Shown: piece by piece, positions 55,171 to 63,528 of the stretch
Layout: each line of letters begins with the position of its first letter
Position numbering within the stretch: the first letter of the stretch is position 1
Assembly: GCF_000022525.1 (NCBI RefSeq)
Contig: NC_013009.1
Span: 434,001-498,000 of the forward strand
Length of the DNA stretch: 64,000 nt
Source: Neorickettsia risticii str. Illinois
GTDB lineage: Bacteria > Pseudomonadota > Alphaproteobacteria > Rickettsiales > Anaplasmataceae
Direction of reading: 5' to 3'
Program-made: the position numbers and the translations under genes
Notes under the pieces: generated by a model
Seen by the model: the letters and a program-made list of their open reading frames with translations, nothing else
Told to the model about the DNA's origin: nothing
The model's database searches: none

Positions 55171-56454
55171 CTAGACTTTGAGTAAGAGCCTCTCAGGATT
55201 TTCCAAACACTCTTTCACACGAACAAGGAAGCTAACTGCCTCCCTACCATCAACTATACGGTGATCATAAGAGAGAGCAAGATACATCATTGGCCGCACA
55301 ACAATCGCGCCATCAATAACAACAGGCCTTTCTTTTATTGCGTGCATTCCAAGTATGCCAGATTGTGGAGGATTAATAATTGGCGTTGACATGAGTGAAC
55401 CATAAATACCACCATTAGAAATGGTGAAAGTACCACCCTGCATATCGTCTGGCTCTATTTTGCCATCCCTAGCCTTTTTTCCGTATTCAAGTATTTGTCT
55501 TTCAATTTCTGCAAAGGAAAGATTCTGCGCATTTTTTATTACTGGCACAACAAGACCATTCTTTGTACCAACGGCAACCCCGATATTATAGTAATCTTTG
55601 TAAACTATGTCCTTTCCACGAATCTCGGCATTAATTTCCGGAAAAGCTTCAAGCCCACAAATAACAGCTTGTACAAAAAACGACATAAAGCCAAGTTTCA
55701 AGCCATGGACCTTTTCAAAGGAATCCTTGTAACGCTTTCTTATTTGAATGACATTCTCCATATCCACTTCATTGAAAGTCGTTAAAATTGCAGCTGTATT
55801 TTGTGATTCCTTCAGTCTCGATGCGATTCTTTGTCTCAACTTAGACAGCGGTACAAGCCTTTCAGGGAACTTAGGAGCTAAAGAACCACTACCAGCAACT
55901 GCACGCTGTTCTGATTCCGAATCTTGTTTTTGGGCTGGATCACCGTAAAAAAGTCGACTTAATACATCAACTTTCCTTATCCTGTTATCTTTCCCAGTAC
56001 CAACAATATCCCTTGGGGATAACGACTTCTCTTCCAGCAGAATTCGCGCAGATGGTGCGTCCTGCTTTGCATAAACTAACTCAGAAGATTGCAGCGATGA
56101 AACATCCTTTCCTGTGCTTACACCTAATGCAGTTCCTCCTGCAATGGCAACAGATGGTGGAACGATATTACCACCATCAACCCCAGGTGAAATTGGGCTG
56201 CCTCCATCGGAAGCAACAACATTTTCGTCGATTAACCCGAGAACATCGTCTACTTTCACCGCTTGCCCTACCTCAACATTGATTTTACTCAAAACTCCAG
56301 AAACAGGAGCAGATACTTCTACGGCTGCCTTATCGGTTTCAAGCTCAAAAAGTAACTCGTCCTCCCTCACGGAATCACCGATATTTTTAGTAATTTTCAC
56401 AACGGATGCCTCCGCAATTGATTCACCCATTCTTGGGACGAGAACTTCTTTCAT
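55171..56454 (-). CDS. sucB: 2-oxoglutarate dehydrogenase E2, dihydrolipoamide succinyltransferase
   Basis: The 427-residue E2 has a lipoyl domain (1-76) beginning [20 protein letters not shown] with the lipoyl lysine in [14 protein letters not shown], a flexible linker, the E1/E3-binding domain (about 135-165: [20 protein letters not shown]) and a catalytic domain with [40 protein letters not shown] and [20 protein letters not shown] (catalytic His and Asp). It forms the core of the complex making succinyl-CoA, downstream of glutamate dehydrogenase. sucA is not adjacent. Divergent from pmbA across a dyad-rich spacer. Confidence 0.96.
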   Translation of the reverse strand: MKEVLVPRMGESIAEASVVKITKNIGDSVREDELLFELETDKAAVEVSAPVSGVLSKINVEVGQAVKVDDVLGLIDENVVASDGGSPISPGVDGGNIVPPSVAIAGGTALGVSTGKDVSSLQSSELVYAKQDAPSARILLEEKSLSPRDIVGTGKDNRIRKVDVLSRLFYGDPAQKQDSESEQRAVAGSGSLAPKFPERLVPLSKLRQRIASRLKESQNTAAILTTFNEVDMENVIQIRKRYKDSFEKVHGLKLGFMSFFVQAVICGLEAFPEINAEIRGKDIVYKDYYNIGVAVGTKNGLVVPVIKNAQNLSFAEIERQILEYGKKARDGKIEPDDMQGGTFTISNGGIYGSLMSTPIINPPQSGILGMHAIKERPVVIDGAIVVRPMMYLALSYDHRIVDGREAVSFLVRVKECLENPERLLLKV

Positions 56455-56556
56455 GTTTTAGTTAATACAAATCTAAATGTTTATAACCAGCACTCAGAGC
56501 CAATTATAAACCTACTCTAACTGAATGGACATAGCTTCTCGCAATTTCATTTCTTC

Positions 56557-56656
56557 ATTACATAAATGATGAATGAGATCAAATTATTACATTTATGATG
56601 TTTGCCAGCTAACATTATTAATGTAATAAAATCTATAAAACATCAGCGAATGTAAT
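56557..56656. promoter_or_regulatory. Symmetric array of four ATTACAT/ATGTAAT motifs with a central hairpin
   Basis: ATTACAT occurs at 56557 and 56586, and its complement ATGTAAT (AATGTAAT) at 56620 and 56649; the steps are 29, 34 and 29 nt, so the whole array is a dyad centred near 56606. The inner pair forms 20-nt arms (56586-56605 and 56608-56627) with 17 matches and only 2 nt between them. The array fills the divergent spacer of sucB and pmbA and looks like a multi-site operator. Confidence 0.5.
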
Positions 56657-56719
56657 AACAATGCATTGCGAATTGAGGGAAAGATACTTAGCTTTTATAA
56701 AGATCTCAAAAATACCAAA

Positions 56720-58039
56720 ATGAACGTCATAAATTGCATAGAACTCATATTAAGCGAAGCAAGAAAACGAGATTGCCAAGCAGATTTATTAGCGACTCAA
56801 ACTAAAAGCACGATTGTGAACGCAAGAAACTTCGAGATAGAAAAATTAGAAGAATCCTTATTCTCGAGCATTACGTTTAGACTAATAAAAGATAAGAGGG
56901 TAACCTCTATAAGATGCGATCCTTCCGCAGATGTCCGACGCCTAGTTTCGCAAGCATACGATGCATTAGCATATATTCCAGAAAATGAATACGTTTCACT
57001 ACCACAAAATGTAGCAGTAGTCGATGACGTTTATGGTACTCACACTGACCACAACTTTCCCGATAAATTAAAGGAGTTGGCAATCGAAACTGAGCAAATA
57101 GCTCACTCAAATGGGAAACTAAAAACCACAGAAACCATTGAATTTGGAAAAAAAATCATAAAAAAAATAGTTGCAAATACGAATGGGTTTTCTGGGACCT
57201 TTGAAAACCAACTATTCTCTGCCGTAGTAAGCTTAGTCGCGGAAAATGAAGGCAATCTAAATGCGGGTTATTCGTACATCACTAGCAACTCGCTTAAAGA
57301 CCTTGTCCCAGCAGAATTAGCAGCCGAAGCAGAAAAAAGAGCTACAGAAGGCCTAAAACCGCAGAAAGTCTCAACGTGCAAACGAGAAGTTATATTTGAC
57401 GCAAGGTGCGCTTCGAGTTTCCTCAATAATTTTAACAGTTTCCTTAGTGGCAAGTCAGTTACCCAATCAGCAACTTTCTTAAAAAGCTATATGGATAAAG
57501 AGATACTTCCAAGCAGCATAAGCATATTCAACAATCCAGAAGGAATAAACTGTAAAATCGAAACACCAGCCTTTGATGATGAGGGAAACTACACGACCAA
57601 GCGCTTTCCGCTAATAGAACGAGGAGTATTGAAAAACTGGATACTTGATCAGTACAACGCCAACAAACTCGGCTTACAAGCAAATGGCTTTGCTAAACGC
57701 ACCTTTAGTGGAAGTATCTTTCCTTCAGTAACAAACATTTATCTAGAAAGCAGCGACACATATTCCGAAAGAGAACTGATAAGTAGAATTAAGGAAGGGT
57801 TGTATGTAACAGGCTTATTTAGCTGCGGTATTAACCCAATAACTGGAGACTATAGCCAGGGAGTTCAAGGATTATGGATTGAAAATGGACAACTTTCGTT
57901 TCCCGTGAGCGAGATTACGATTGCTGGACAACTAAAAGATGTTTTTAAAGAAATTATCGCAGCCAATAACATAAAGTTTTTTGGTAGAGCGAACTCTCCT
58001 TCTCTATATCTCGGATTCATGTCTATCAGTGGAACATGA
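56720..58039 (+). CDS. pmbA: PmbA/TldE-type modulator of TldD protease
   Basis: The 439-residue protein belongs to the TldD/PmbA family. It has the N-terminal domain (MNVINCIELILSEARKRDCQ), then the central VIFDARCASSFLNNFNSFLS (family form vvfdpxaaxsLlxxl), KRFPLIERGVLKNWILDQYN and the family end with TNIYLESSDT, LYVTGLFSCGINPITGDYSQ and GVQGLWIENGQLSFPVSEIT. The HExxxH metal motif of TldD is lacking, which identifies PmbA (TldE). With TldD it forms a protease acting on unfolded or modified peptides. I chose ATG 56720; a TTG at 56666 would add 18 residues. Confidence 0.93.
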   Translation: MNVINCIELILSEARKRDCQADLLATQTKSTIVNARNFEIEKLEESLFSSITFRLIKDKRVTSIRCDPSADVRRLVSQAYDALAYIPENEYVSLPQNVAVVDDVYGTHTDHNFPDKLKELAIETEQIAHSNGKLKTTETIEFGKKIIKKIVANTNGFSGTFENQLFSAVVSLVAENEGNLNAGYSYITSNSLKDLVPAELAAEAEKRATEGLKPQKVSTCKREVIFDARCASSFLNNFNSFLSGKSVTQSATFLKSYMDKEILPSSISIFNNPEGINCKIETPAFDDEGNYTTKRFPLIERGVLKNWILDQYNANKLGLQANGFAKRTFSGSIFPSVTNIYLESSDTYSERELISRIKEGLYVTGLFSCGINPITGDYSQGVQGLWIENGQLSFPVSEITIAGQLKDVFKEIIAANNIKFFGRANSPSLYLGFMSISGT

Positions 58040-58051
58040 AATAAAGATATT

Positions 58052-58106
58052 CCCTACTTTAAAATGGGTCTTTTAAAAACCCTATCTTAAAGTAGGGTTT
58101 TATTTT
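58052..58106 (+). terminator. Rho-independent terminator behind pmbA
   Basis: CCCTACTTTAA (58052-58062) pairs perfectly with TTAAAGTAGGG (58087-58097) and encloses a second small stem GGGT/ACCC; the downstream strand runs into TTTTATTTT. An alternative stem, AAAACCCTA/TAGGGTTTT (58076-58101), uses the same bases, so two competing hairpins are possible. The remaining gap to 58356 is AT-rich with no gene seen. Confidence 0.75.
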
Positions 58107-58356
58107 CACCAAAACTTATGGCTATCCCATATAGGAACTATTTACAAGATCAGATCTCGATAAAATGTCTACATTAGTAGCTCAAGTAACACTTTAACTA
58201 TAAAAATTCACATAGCAACGCTTTAATGTATTACTTTAATATACTCGAATAGACTCCCTTTTCACCTATATTATCAATACTGATGATACTTTTTTTTTAC
58301 TTTAACAAAAATCTCAGCTATAAAGAAATGAGCTGTATGCGCATGATGGTAAAAAG

Positions 58357-58917
58357 ATGATCAATAAAATCGGTTTTATTTTTAGATTGCTAAGTGTTGC
58401 TTTGCTTTTGGGAACCTCATATCAAGCAAAAGCATTAAACAAAGAAATTACGACCTCACAGATAGAGATAGGTGGAACGTTTAAACTAACCGATCAGAAT
58501 GGCCGTCAAGTCACGAACGACATACTAAAAGGGAAATATACTCTCGTGCTTTTTGGCTTTAGTAGATGCCCACATATTTGTCCAGGACAATTAGCTCTTT
58601 TAGAAAAAACGCTCGATGCGTTCCCAAAACTTCAGGCACTTTTTATTACTCTAGATCCTGCAAATGACACAGTGGAAGTGCTAAATAAATTTAGTCGCTC
58701 ATTTCACAAGCGAATACTTATGCTTACAGGTTCAAACGAGATGATAGAAAAAGTTGTCAACGATTATAAAGTTTATGTAGCAGCGGATGAGGATCCTGAA
58801 AAATTCAATCATTCAGCACTTATGTATCTTATGGGACTAGATGGTCGTTATATAAGTCATATAGCACCTCGCAGTGAAGATGAATTACTCGCATTTGTAG
58901 ATCACTATACAATATAA
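58357..58917 (+). CDS. SCO1/SenC-family copper chaperone
   Basis: The 186-residue protein has an N-terminal signal or anchor (KIGFIFRLLSVALLLGTSYQ) and a thioredoxin-like SCO domain: GGTFKLTDQNGRQVTND, LVLFGFSRCPHICPGQLALL with the CxxxC copper-binding pair, LFITLDPANDTVEVLNKFS, and the third ligand His in KFNHSALMYLMG. It acts in the periplasm to deliver copper to the CuA site of cytochrome c oxidase, consistent with ccmC and sdhB in the window. ATG start; single gene. Confidence 0.93.
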   Translation: MINKIGFIFRLLSVALLLGTSYQAKALNKEITTSQIEIGGTFKLTDQNGRQVTNDILKGKYTLVLFGFSRCPHICPGQLALLEKTLDAFPKLQALFITLDPANDTVEVLNKFSRSFHKRILMLTGSNEMIEKVVNDYKVYVAADEDPEKFNHSALMYLMGLDGRYISHIAPRSEDELLAFVDHYTI

Positions 58918-59085
58918 TTCACTCGGGCATAATTTCACTTTTTTTAGCTAATTGAACTTCTACGTATACACGCTTGCCCGTTTCATCTTTTCAAGAACTC
59001 GCTTTTGAAAGCGGGAGACAAAATTAATGTGCGTGCTCCTGAATTGACTATAAATAAGCTTTGATTTAGAATCTCGAGCTGTGTG

Positions 59086-59160
59086 CGGAGTGTAGCACAG
59101 CCTGGTTAGTGTGCTTGGTTTGGGACCAAGAGGTCGGGGGTTCGAATCCCTCCACTCCGA
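59086..59160 (+). tRNA. tRNA-Pro (anticodon TGG)
   Basis: The 75-nt gene has acceptor stem CGGAGTG/CACTCCG, D arm TAGCACAGCCTGGTTAG, anticodon stem CTTGG/CCAAG around TTTGGGA (anticodon TGG), and T arm GGGGG-TTCGAAT-CCCTC with wobble pairs. Discriminator A; CCA is not encoded. dnaB begins about 25 nt downstream, so the tRNA must be released from a shared transcript or the two have separate promoters. Confidence 0.97.
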
Positions 59161-59185
59161 CACTTTTCTGCATTATCAAAAAGCA

Positions 59186-60595
59186 TTGAGTAATTCTTCC
59201 GCTGAGCTTCCTAACAACATTGAAGCAGAACAACTTATACTCGGTGCTCTACTCACTAATAACGATGCCTGTGATGAGATAGAGGAGCTTATCTCATCAT
59301 CTTCTTTTTACGCTCCGGTACATAGAAAAATCTTTGAAGTTTTGCTTCACCTTAGATCAAAAGAACTCGTTGCTAATCCCGTAACCCTAAAGAATTATCT
59401 TGAATCAAGCAATGAATTAAGTGCTATTGGTGGTCAAGAATATCTGCTCAATATAATTGAAAAAGCTAGTATTGTAGTGGATGTATCAAGTTTGGCACGT
59501 GTAATACAAGAGCTTTATATAAGAAGACAACTAATCGTTTTGGCACAAAAAATAATTTCTGGTGCCACCGGTGAACAGAGTAATACAACTACAAGTGAGC
59601 AGATAGAAGAAGCTGAACATTCTTTATTTCAACTTGCAAGCTCAGGTGAACTTGATCCATCTTGCTTACACATTTCTAAACCGATTGAGATCGCGGTTGA
59701 ACGAGCAAAAATTACTTTCAAAGCAAAGGTCCCATTTCAGAATACTTCCACCGGCTTCAGGGATATAGATAATCTTTTAGGCGGGCTACAAAATTCAGAC
59801 CTATTAATAATAGCAGGACGTCCATCTATGGGTAAAACATCTTTAGCCATAAGTATGGCACTACGGGTAACTAGAGAGTTACAAAAACAAGGAATGTCCG
59901 CGTGCTTTTTCTCTTTGGAAATGTCAGCTGATCAAATTGCTTCTAGAATGCTATCTGTGCATTCTGGAGTCGATGCATTCAGCATTAGAACAGGTAAAAA
60001 GTTTTCTGAAGAATCACTGAAGAAAGTGATTGAAAGTAGCAAAGAATTATCGGAATTACCCCTTTTCATAGATGATACTGCTTCTGTATCAATCTCAGCA
60101 CTACGCACAAAACTACGCAGACTACATCGAAAGACAAAACTTGGGGCAATTTTCATAGATTACCTGCAACTTTTGCGAGGCTCTAAGGGTACAGAGTTCA
60201 ATAGAGTACAAGAGGTCTCCGAAATCACTAAGGGACTAAAATTAATCGCTAAGGAACTTAATGTACCAGTTGTTGCTCTCTCGCAGCTCTCCCGACTGGT
60301 TGAACAGAGAGAAGACAAACGTCCGCAACTTTCTGACTTGAGAGAGTCGGGTTCAATAGAACAAGATGCAGACGTTGTAATGTTTGTTTTTCGCGAAGCC
60401 TATTACATGATGCGTAAACAACCTTCAAGTGATGATGAAAATTATGAGAATTGGCAATTCAAGATGGATGAAGTAAGAAACAAAGCTGAGATAATAATAG
60501 CAAAACAAAGGAACGGTCCAGTTGGGACCGCCCTACTTTTTTTCGATCAGTCAACTACAGTCTTTGATGATCTGTCCCTCTTTTCAGATGACTGA
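59186..60595 (+). CDS. dnaB: Replicative DNA helicase DnaB
   Basis: The 469-residue hexameric helicase has the N-terminal domain beginning near LPNNIEAEQLILGALLTNND, a linker, and the RecA-like C-terminal motor: FRDIDNLLGGLQNSDLLIIA followed by GRPSMGKTSLAISMAL (Walker A), CFFSLEMSADQIASRML, LGAIFIDYLQLLRG (Walker B), VPVVALSQLSR and DLRESGSIEQDADVVMFVFR. The open frame runs back through the tRNA-Pro, so the start must be later; between the tRNA end and the conserved domain the only usual start codon in frame is TTG at 59186. No clear Shine-Dalgarno sequence precedes it. The linker loop holds no intein. Confidence 0.94.
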   Translation: MSNSSAELPNNIEAEQLILGALLTNNDACDEIEELISSSSFYAPVHRKIFEVLLHLRSKELVANPVTLKNYLESSNELSAIGGQEYLLNIIEKASIVVDVSSLARVIQELYIRRQLIVLAQKIISGATGEQSNTTTSEQIEEAEHSLFQLASSGELDPSCLHISKPIEIAVERAKITFKAKVPFQNTSTGFRDIDNLLGGLQNSDLLIIAGRPSMGKTSLAISMALRVTRELQKQGMSACFFSLEMSADQIASRMLSVHSGVDAFSIRTGKKFSEESLKKVIESSKELSELPLFIDDTASVSISALRTKLRRLHRKTKLGAIFIDYLQLLRGSKGTEFNRVQEVSEITKGLKLIAKELNVPVVALSQLSRLVEQREDKRPQLSDLRESGSIEQDADVVMFVFREAYYMMRKQPSSDDENYENWQFKMDEVRNKAEIIIAKQRNGPVGTALLFFDQSTTVFDDLSLFSDD

Positions 60596-60725
60596 CAGGC
60601 AGTTTGATGCACTTTTTCATGCTGTATTATAAGTGCTTTTTAAAAGGCTTACCTGTTTAGGACCATACTTTTTTTGAAGAAAGCGTAATAGTCAAAGGGA
60701 TCCCCCATAAAGAAACAATAAATTT

Positions 60726-61244
60726 TTAGGCAAATTCCTTTCTCACTATTTCTATTAGTCTTGCTAACCTTGCTTCTAGCAACTGGTCCGCATCATATTG
60801 ACTTTTCACGGAGCTTACCCTTGCATACTTGTTTGCTGGAAAAGTCACGAGGCTTACCTCTATGAGTTTCACAGCTGTCATAATTCTCGCTCCTGTATGC
60901 TTATCCATCTTATACTTTTTTGGTATGTATCCAATTGATAGCCCGTTTAGTACTCCTGCCTTGAGCAGCTTATATGCTTCATACCCCTGATTTACCTCCA
61001 TAATTATATGACCTTTTAAATAAAGTCCTTTCTCAGTTTCCTGCATTTCAAGAACTTTCCCAATAGGTTGATCTTGCCTGTGTTGCCACAAAAGTGGTAC
61101 ACACTTCGTCAAGTCAAAAGCACCACTACTGATAATATCTCCTTGTTCATCAACTACATCAAAGACGCTAGCATAGCCATAAAAAACACCTTCTTCGTTG
61201 AGGTTCTTTGTATCAATGTCAAAAATAACTTTTTTTTCAATCAC
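60726..61244 (-). CDS. HK97-family prohead protease, phage or GTA remnant
   Basis: The 172-residue protein is a complete peptidase S78 domain: GVFYGYASVFDVVDEQGDII near the N-terminus, LLWQHRQDQPIGKVLE with the catalytic His, and LNGLSIGYIPKKY with the catalytic Ser; IEVSLVTFPAN is the usual third element. It processes capsid and scaffold proteins in HK97-like phages and in alphaproteobacterial gene transfer agents. No portal, capsid or terminase gene is adjacent, so it is a solitary survivor; rickettsial genomes often keep scattered GTA genes. The start is GTG. The 288-nt gap behind it to rluC has no supported gene. Confidence 0.9.
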   Translation of the reverse strand: MIEKKVIFDIDTKNLNEEGVFYGYASVFDVVDEQGDIISSGAFDLTKCVPLLWQHRQDQPIGKVLEMQETEKGLYLKGHIIMEVNQGYEAYKLLKAGVLNGLSIGYIPKKYKMDKHTGARIMTAVKLIEVSLVTFPANKYARVSSVKSQYDADQLLEARLARLIEIVRKEFA

Positions 61245-61532
61245 AATTGCGCATATATAGGAAAAGCATCATTTTAATAGGAGAGATTTCTTAAGGTAAG
61301 CAAATCACATGAATTGGATTCCCATAAATCGCGATTAATACCTGCATCATACAAACAGTTTCGTAGAAGTGCCCCTTCTTACATCGGACTCCTCTAATCC
61401 ACTTTTGTGCAACATAGTTATCGCACACCATAAATCATTTTCACCCGTGAATGAGACCTTTTAGTTCCAACTACTGCAATGTCTTGCAAAAAGGCATTGC
61501 TAGTGAAGATCTTTAAAATACAACAAATTGGA

Positions 61533-62450
61533 TCACATTATCGCGAGATTTTCGGCAAAGTGAACTGGTAGCTCCGCAGTGACTTTTATAATTTTTCCAA
61601 AAAGTTCAAACTCTATTTCGCATGCGTGCAGGCATAATTTCTTATTCACGGAGCATTCTAAAAAGGCTTCTCTTCTTCCATATTTTCCGTCATTCAATAC
61701 CGGATGCCCAATACTTGCCATTTGGCTTCTAATCTGGTGTTTTCTTCCGGTTAAAGGAAAGAGTTCAATTAGTGACGCATTTTTGAATTTCTTGATAACG
61801 TGAAACTGTGTAATAGCATGTTCACCATTGCCAATATGGTTGCACTGCATTACTTCTTCACCCTTAAAAAGGACTTTGTTTATGTAGCAATCAACTGCCC
61901 CTTTTTTTTCCTTCAACTCTCCAATCACTATAGCAAGGTACCTTTTTTTGACGAGCCTGTTCGAGAACAGTCGCCACAACTCTCTAGCTGCATCGAGCGT
62001 CTTTGCAAAGATAAGTACGCCAGTAGTATGTTTATCAAGCCTGTGAACAACACGATATTCAGGATTGATAGATTTCATCGCATTATCTATGCTCGTTGTA
62101 ATCCCGTAACCCGACTGAACAGGAAATCCAAATGGTTTATCAATGGCTAACACATTTTCGTCCTCGTATAACATGAGCGACGCAATAAACTTGACAAACT
62201 TACTGTCAACTACCTTTGAGCTATCACTCGGTATTTCTCTGGGTGAAGATAGAATTTGGAGAAAATTGGCACTAAGAGTCAGCGAATCGCCTTTCAAAAC
62301 AGCAGCAGAAGCCTTAACCACAACATTATTAAGCTTCACTGCTTTCTTTCTCAATGCCTTTTGAAGTGCAGACTGAGGAAACGGACCAAACGTATCTCTC
62401 AGATATTTATCTAATCGTCGACAGTCATTTTCAACAACAAAACTTTTCAC
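61533..62450 (-). CDS. rluC: RluC/RluD-family 23S rRNA pseudouridine synthase
   Basis: The 305-residue enzyme has an N-terminal S4 domain (RRLDKYLRDTFGPFPQSALQ, KKAVKLNNVVVK) and the catalytic domain with VLAIDKPFGFPVQSG, the catalytic Asp in YRVVHRLDKHTTGVLIFAKT, KRYLAIVIG, and LIELFPLTGRKHQIRSQMAS with GHPVLNDGKYG. RluC versus RluD cannot be settled; RluC is the better fit in length. GTG start. It is upstream of the prohead protease gene on the same strand. Confidence 0.9.
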   Translation of the reverse strand: MKSFVVENDCRRLDKYLRDTFGPFPQSALQKALRKKAVKLNNVVVKASAAVLKGDSLTLSANFLQILSSPREIPSDSSKVVDSKFVKFIASLMLYEDENVLAIDKPFGFPVQSGYGITTSIDNAMKSINPEYRVVHRLDKHTTGVLIFAKTLDAARELWRLFSNRLVKKRYLAIVIGELKEKKGAVDCYINKVLFKGEEVMQCNHIGNGEHAITQFHVIKKFKNASLIELFPLTGRKHQIRSQMASIGHPVLNDGKYGRREAFLECSVNKKLCLHACEIEFELFGKIIKVTAELPVHFAENLAIM

Positions 62451-62575
62451 CAGACCGAACTACCACCAAAAGGACTACAATGCCAAACAAAAAGCGAACA
62501 CTCTACAGACAAAACATAGACAGTGCTCCACGGCTTGCACACACATTTTATAAGCTAACACACAAAGAGTATAAA

Positions 62576-63520
62576 CTATATGCAGTCAAGGAACTTCATG
62601 GCATCAAGGGCAGCCATACAACCGGTTCCAGCTGCGGTAACAGCTTGTCTGTAGACGGGGTCCTGAACATCGCCACACGCAAAAATACCGGACACGCTAG
62701 TAGAAGTATCTGAGCCGGCTGTCTTGATGTACCCAGCAGAATCCATTTCTAAGATACCACTGAACAGCGCGGTGTTTGGAGTATGACCAATAGCAACGAA
62801 CACCCCGGAAACAAGTATCTCCTTAAAAGTACCGTCTATCAATGAGCGGACACGCACGCCTGTTACCTCAGGTGGCGAGTCGCGGCCAAGGACCTCATCA
62901 AGAACAGAGTTCCAAATTAACTCTACCTTTGCATTTGCAAAAAGGCGCTCCTGAAGAACAGCCTCTGCTCTAAGACGGTCCCTACGGTGAAGCAGGTAAA
63001 CCTTTTTAGCATGCCTGGTAAGATAGAGCGCCTCTTCTACAGCGGTATTTCCACCACCAATAACAATTACGTCCTGGTCACGAAAAAAAAAGCCGTCACA
63101 CGTCGCACAGCCGGATACTCCATAACCCTGGTATTTCTTTTCGCTCTCAAGACCCAACCACTTAGCCTGTGCACCTGTTGCGACAACAATACTTCTAGCA
63201 CGATACTTATTTCCGCCCTCTCCTCGAAGAATAAATGGAGAGCTATATGGAGCTTCAACTTGTGAGATGTGGTCATTAACAAAACGGCACCCGACGTTCA
63301 CAGCTTGCTGCTGCATTTGCTCCATGAGCCAAGGACCCTGAACAGGTAGAGCAAAACCCGGATAATTTTCGACTTCGGTTGTTGTACTAAGTTGCCCACC
63401 CGATTGGTTTCCACTGACTATAATGACGCTGAGAGATGCACGCGCTGCATATATCCCAGCCGTACATCCAGCTGGCCCAGACCCGATTATTAGTACATCG
63501 CTTTCAAGAGCATCACGCAT
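62576..63520 (-). CDS. trxB: Thioredoxin reductase
   Basis: The 314-residue flavoenzyme has the FAD motif VLIIGSGPAGCTAGIYAARA, GGQLSTTTEVENYPGF, the redox-active pair in GCATCDGFFFRDQDV, the NADPH motif VIVIGGGNTAVEEALYL with HRRDRLRA, and FACGDVQDPVYRQAVTAAGT at the FAD end. It reduces thioredoxin with NADPH. A TTG at 63532 overlaps the peroxiredoxin stop codon, but the ATG at 63520 with a purine-rich leader fits the family better. Adjacent to a peroxiredoxin, making a peroxide-detoxifying pair. Confidence 0.96.
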   Translation of the reverse strand: MRDALESDVLIIGSGPAGCTAGIYAARASLSVIIVSGNQSGGQLSTTTEVENYPGFALPVQGPWLMEQMQQQAVNVGCRFVNDHISQVEAPYSSPFILRGEGGNKYRARSIVVATGAQAKWLGLESEKKYQGYGVSGCATCDGFFFRDQDVIVIGGGNTAVEEALYLTRHAKKVYLLHRRDRLRAEAVLQERLFANAKVELIWNSVLDEVLGRDSPPEVTGVRVRSLIDGTFKEILVSGVFVAIGHTPNTALFSGILEMDSAGYIKTAGSDTSTSVSGIFACGDVQDPVYRQAVTAAGTGCMAALDAMKFLDCI

Positions 63521-63528
63521 CTCTCTAC

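Noticed and set aside
58960-59163. 67-codon minus-strand frame over tRNA-Pro
   Set aside because: Antisense of the tRNA gene (SEWRDSNPRPLGPKP), another well-known artefact.
59111-59185. N-terminal extension of DnaB through tRNA-Pro
   Set aside because: The residues are translated tRNA sequence (LGPRGRGFESL) and lack family similarity.
61300-61440. Short minus-strand open stretch between rluC and the prohead protease (TGENDLWCAITMLHKSGLEE)
   Set aside because: About 37 codons bounded by stops without a start; could be a phage gene scrap but cannot be supported.
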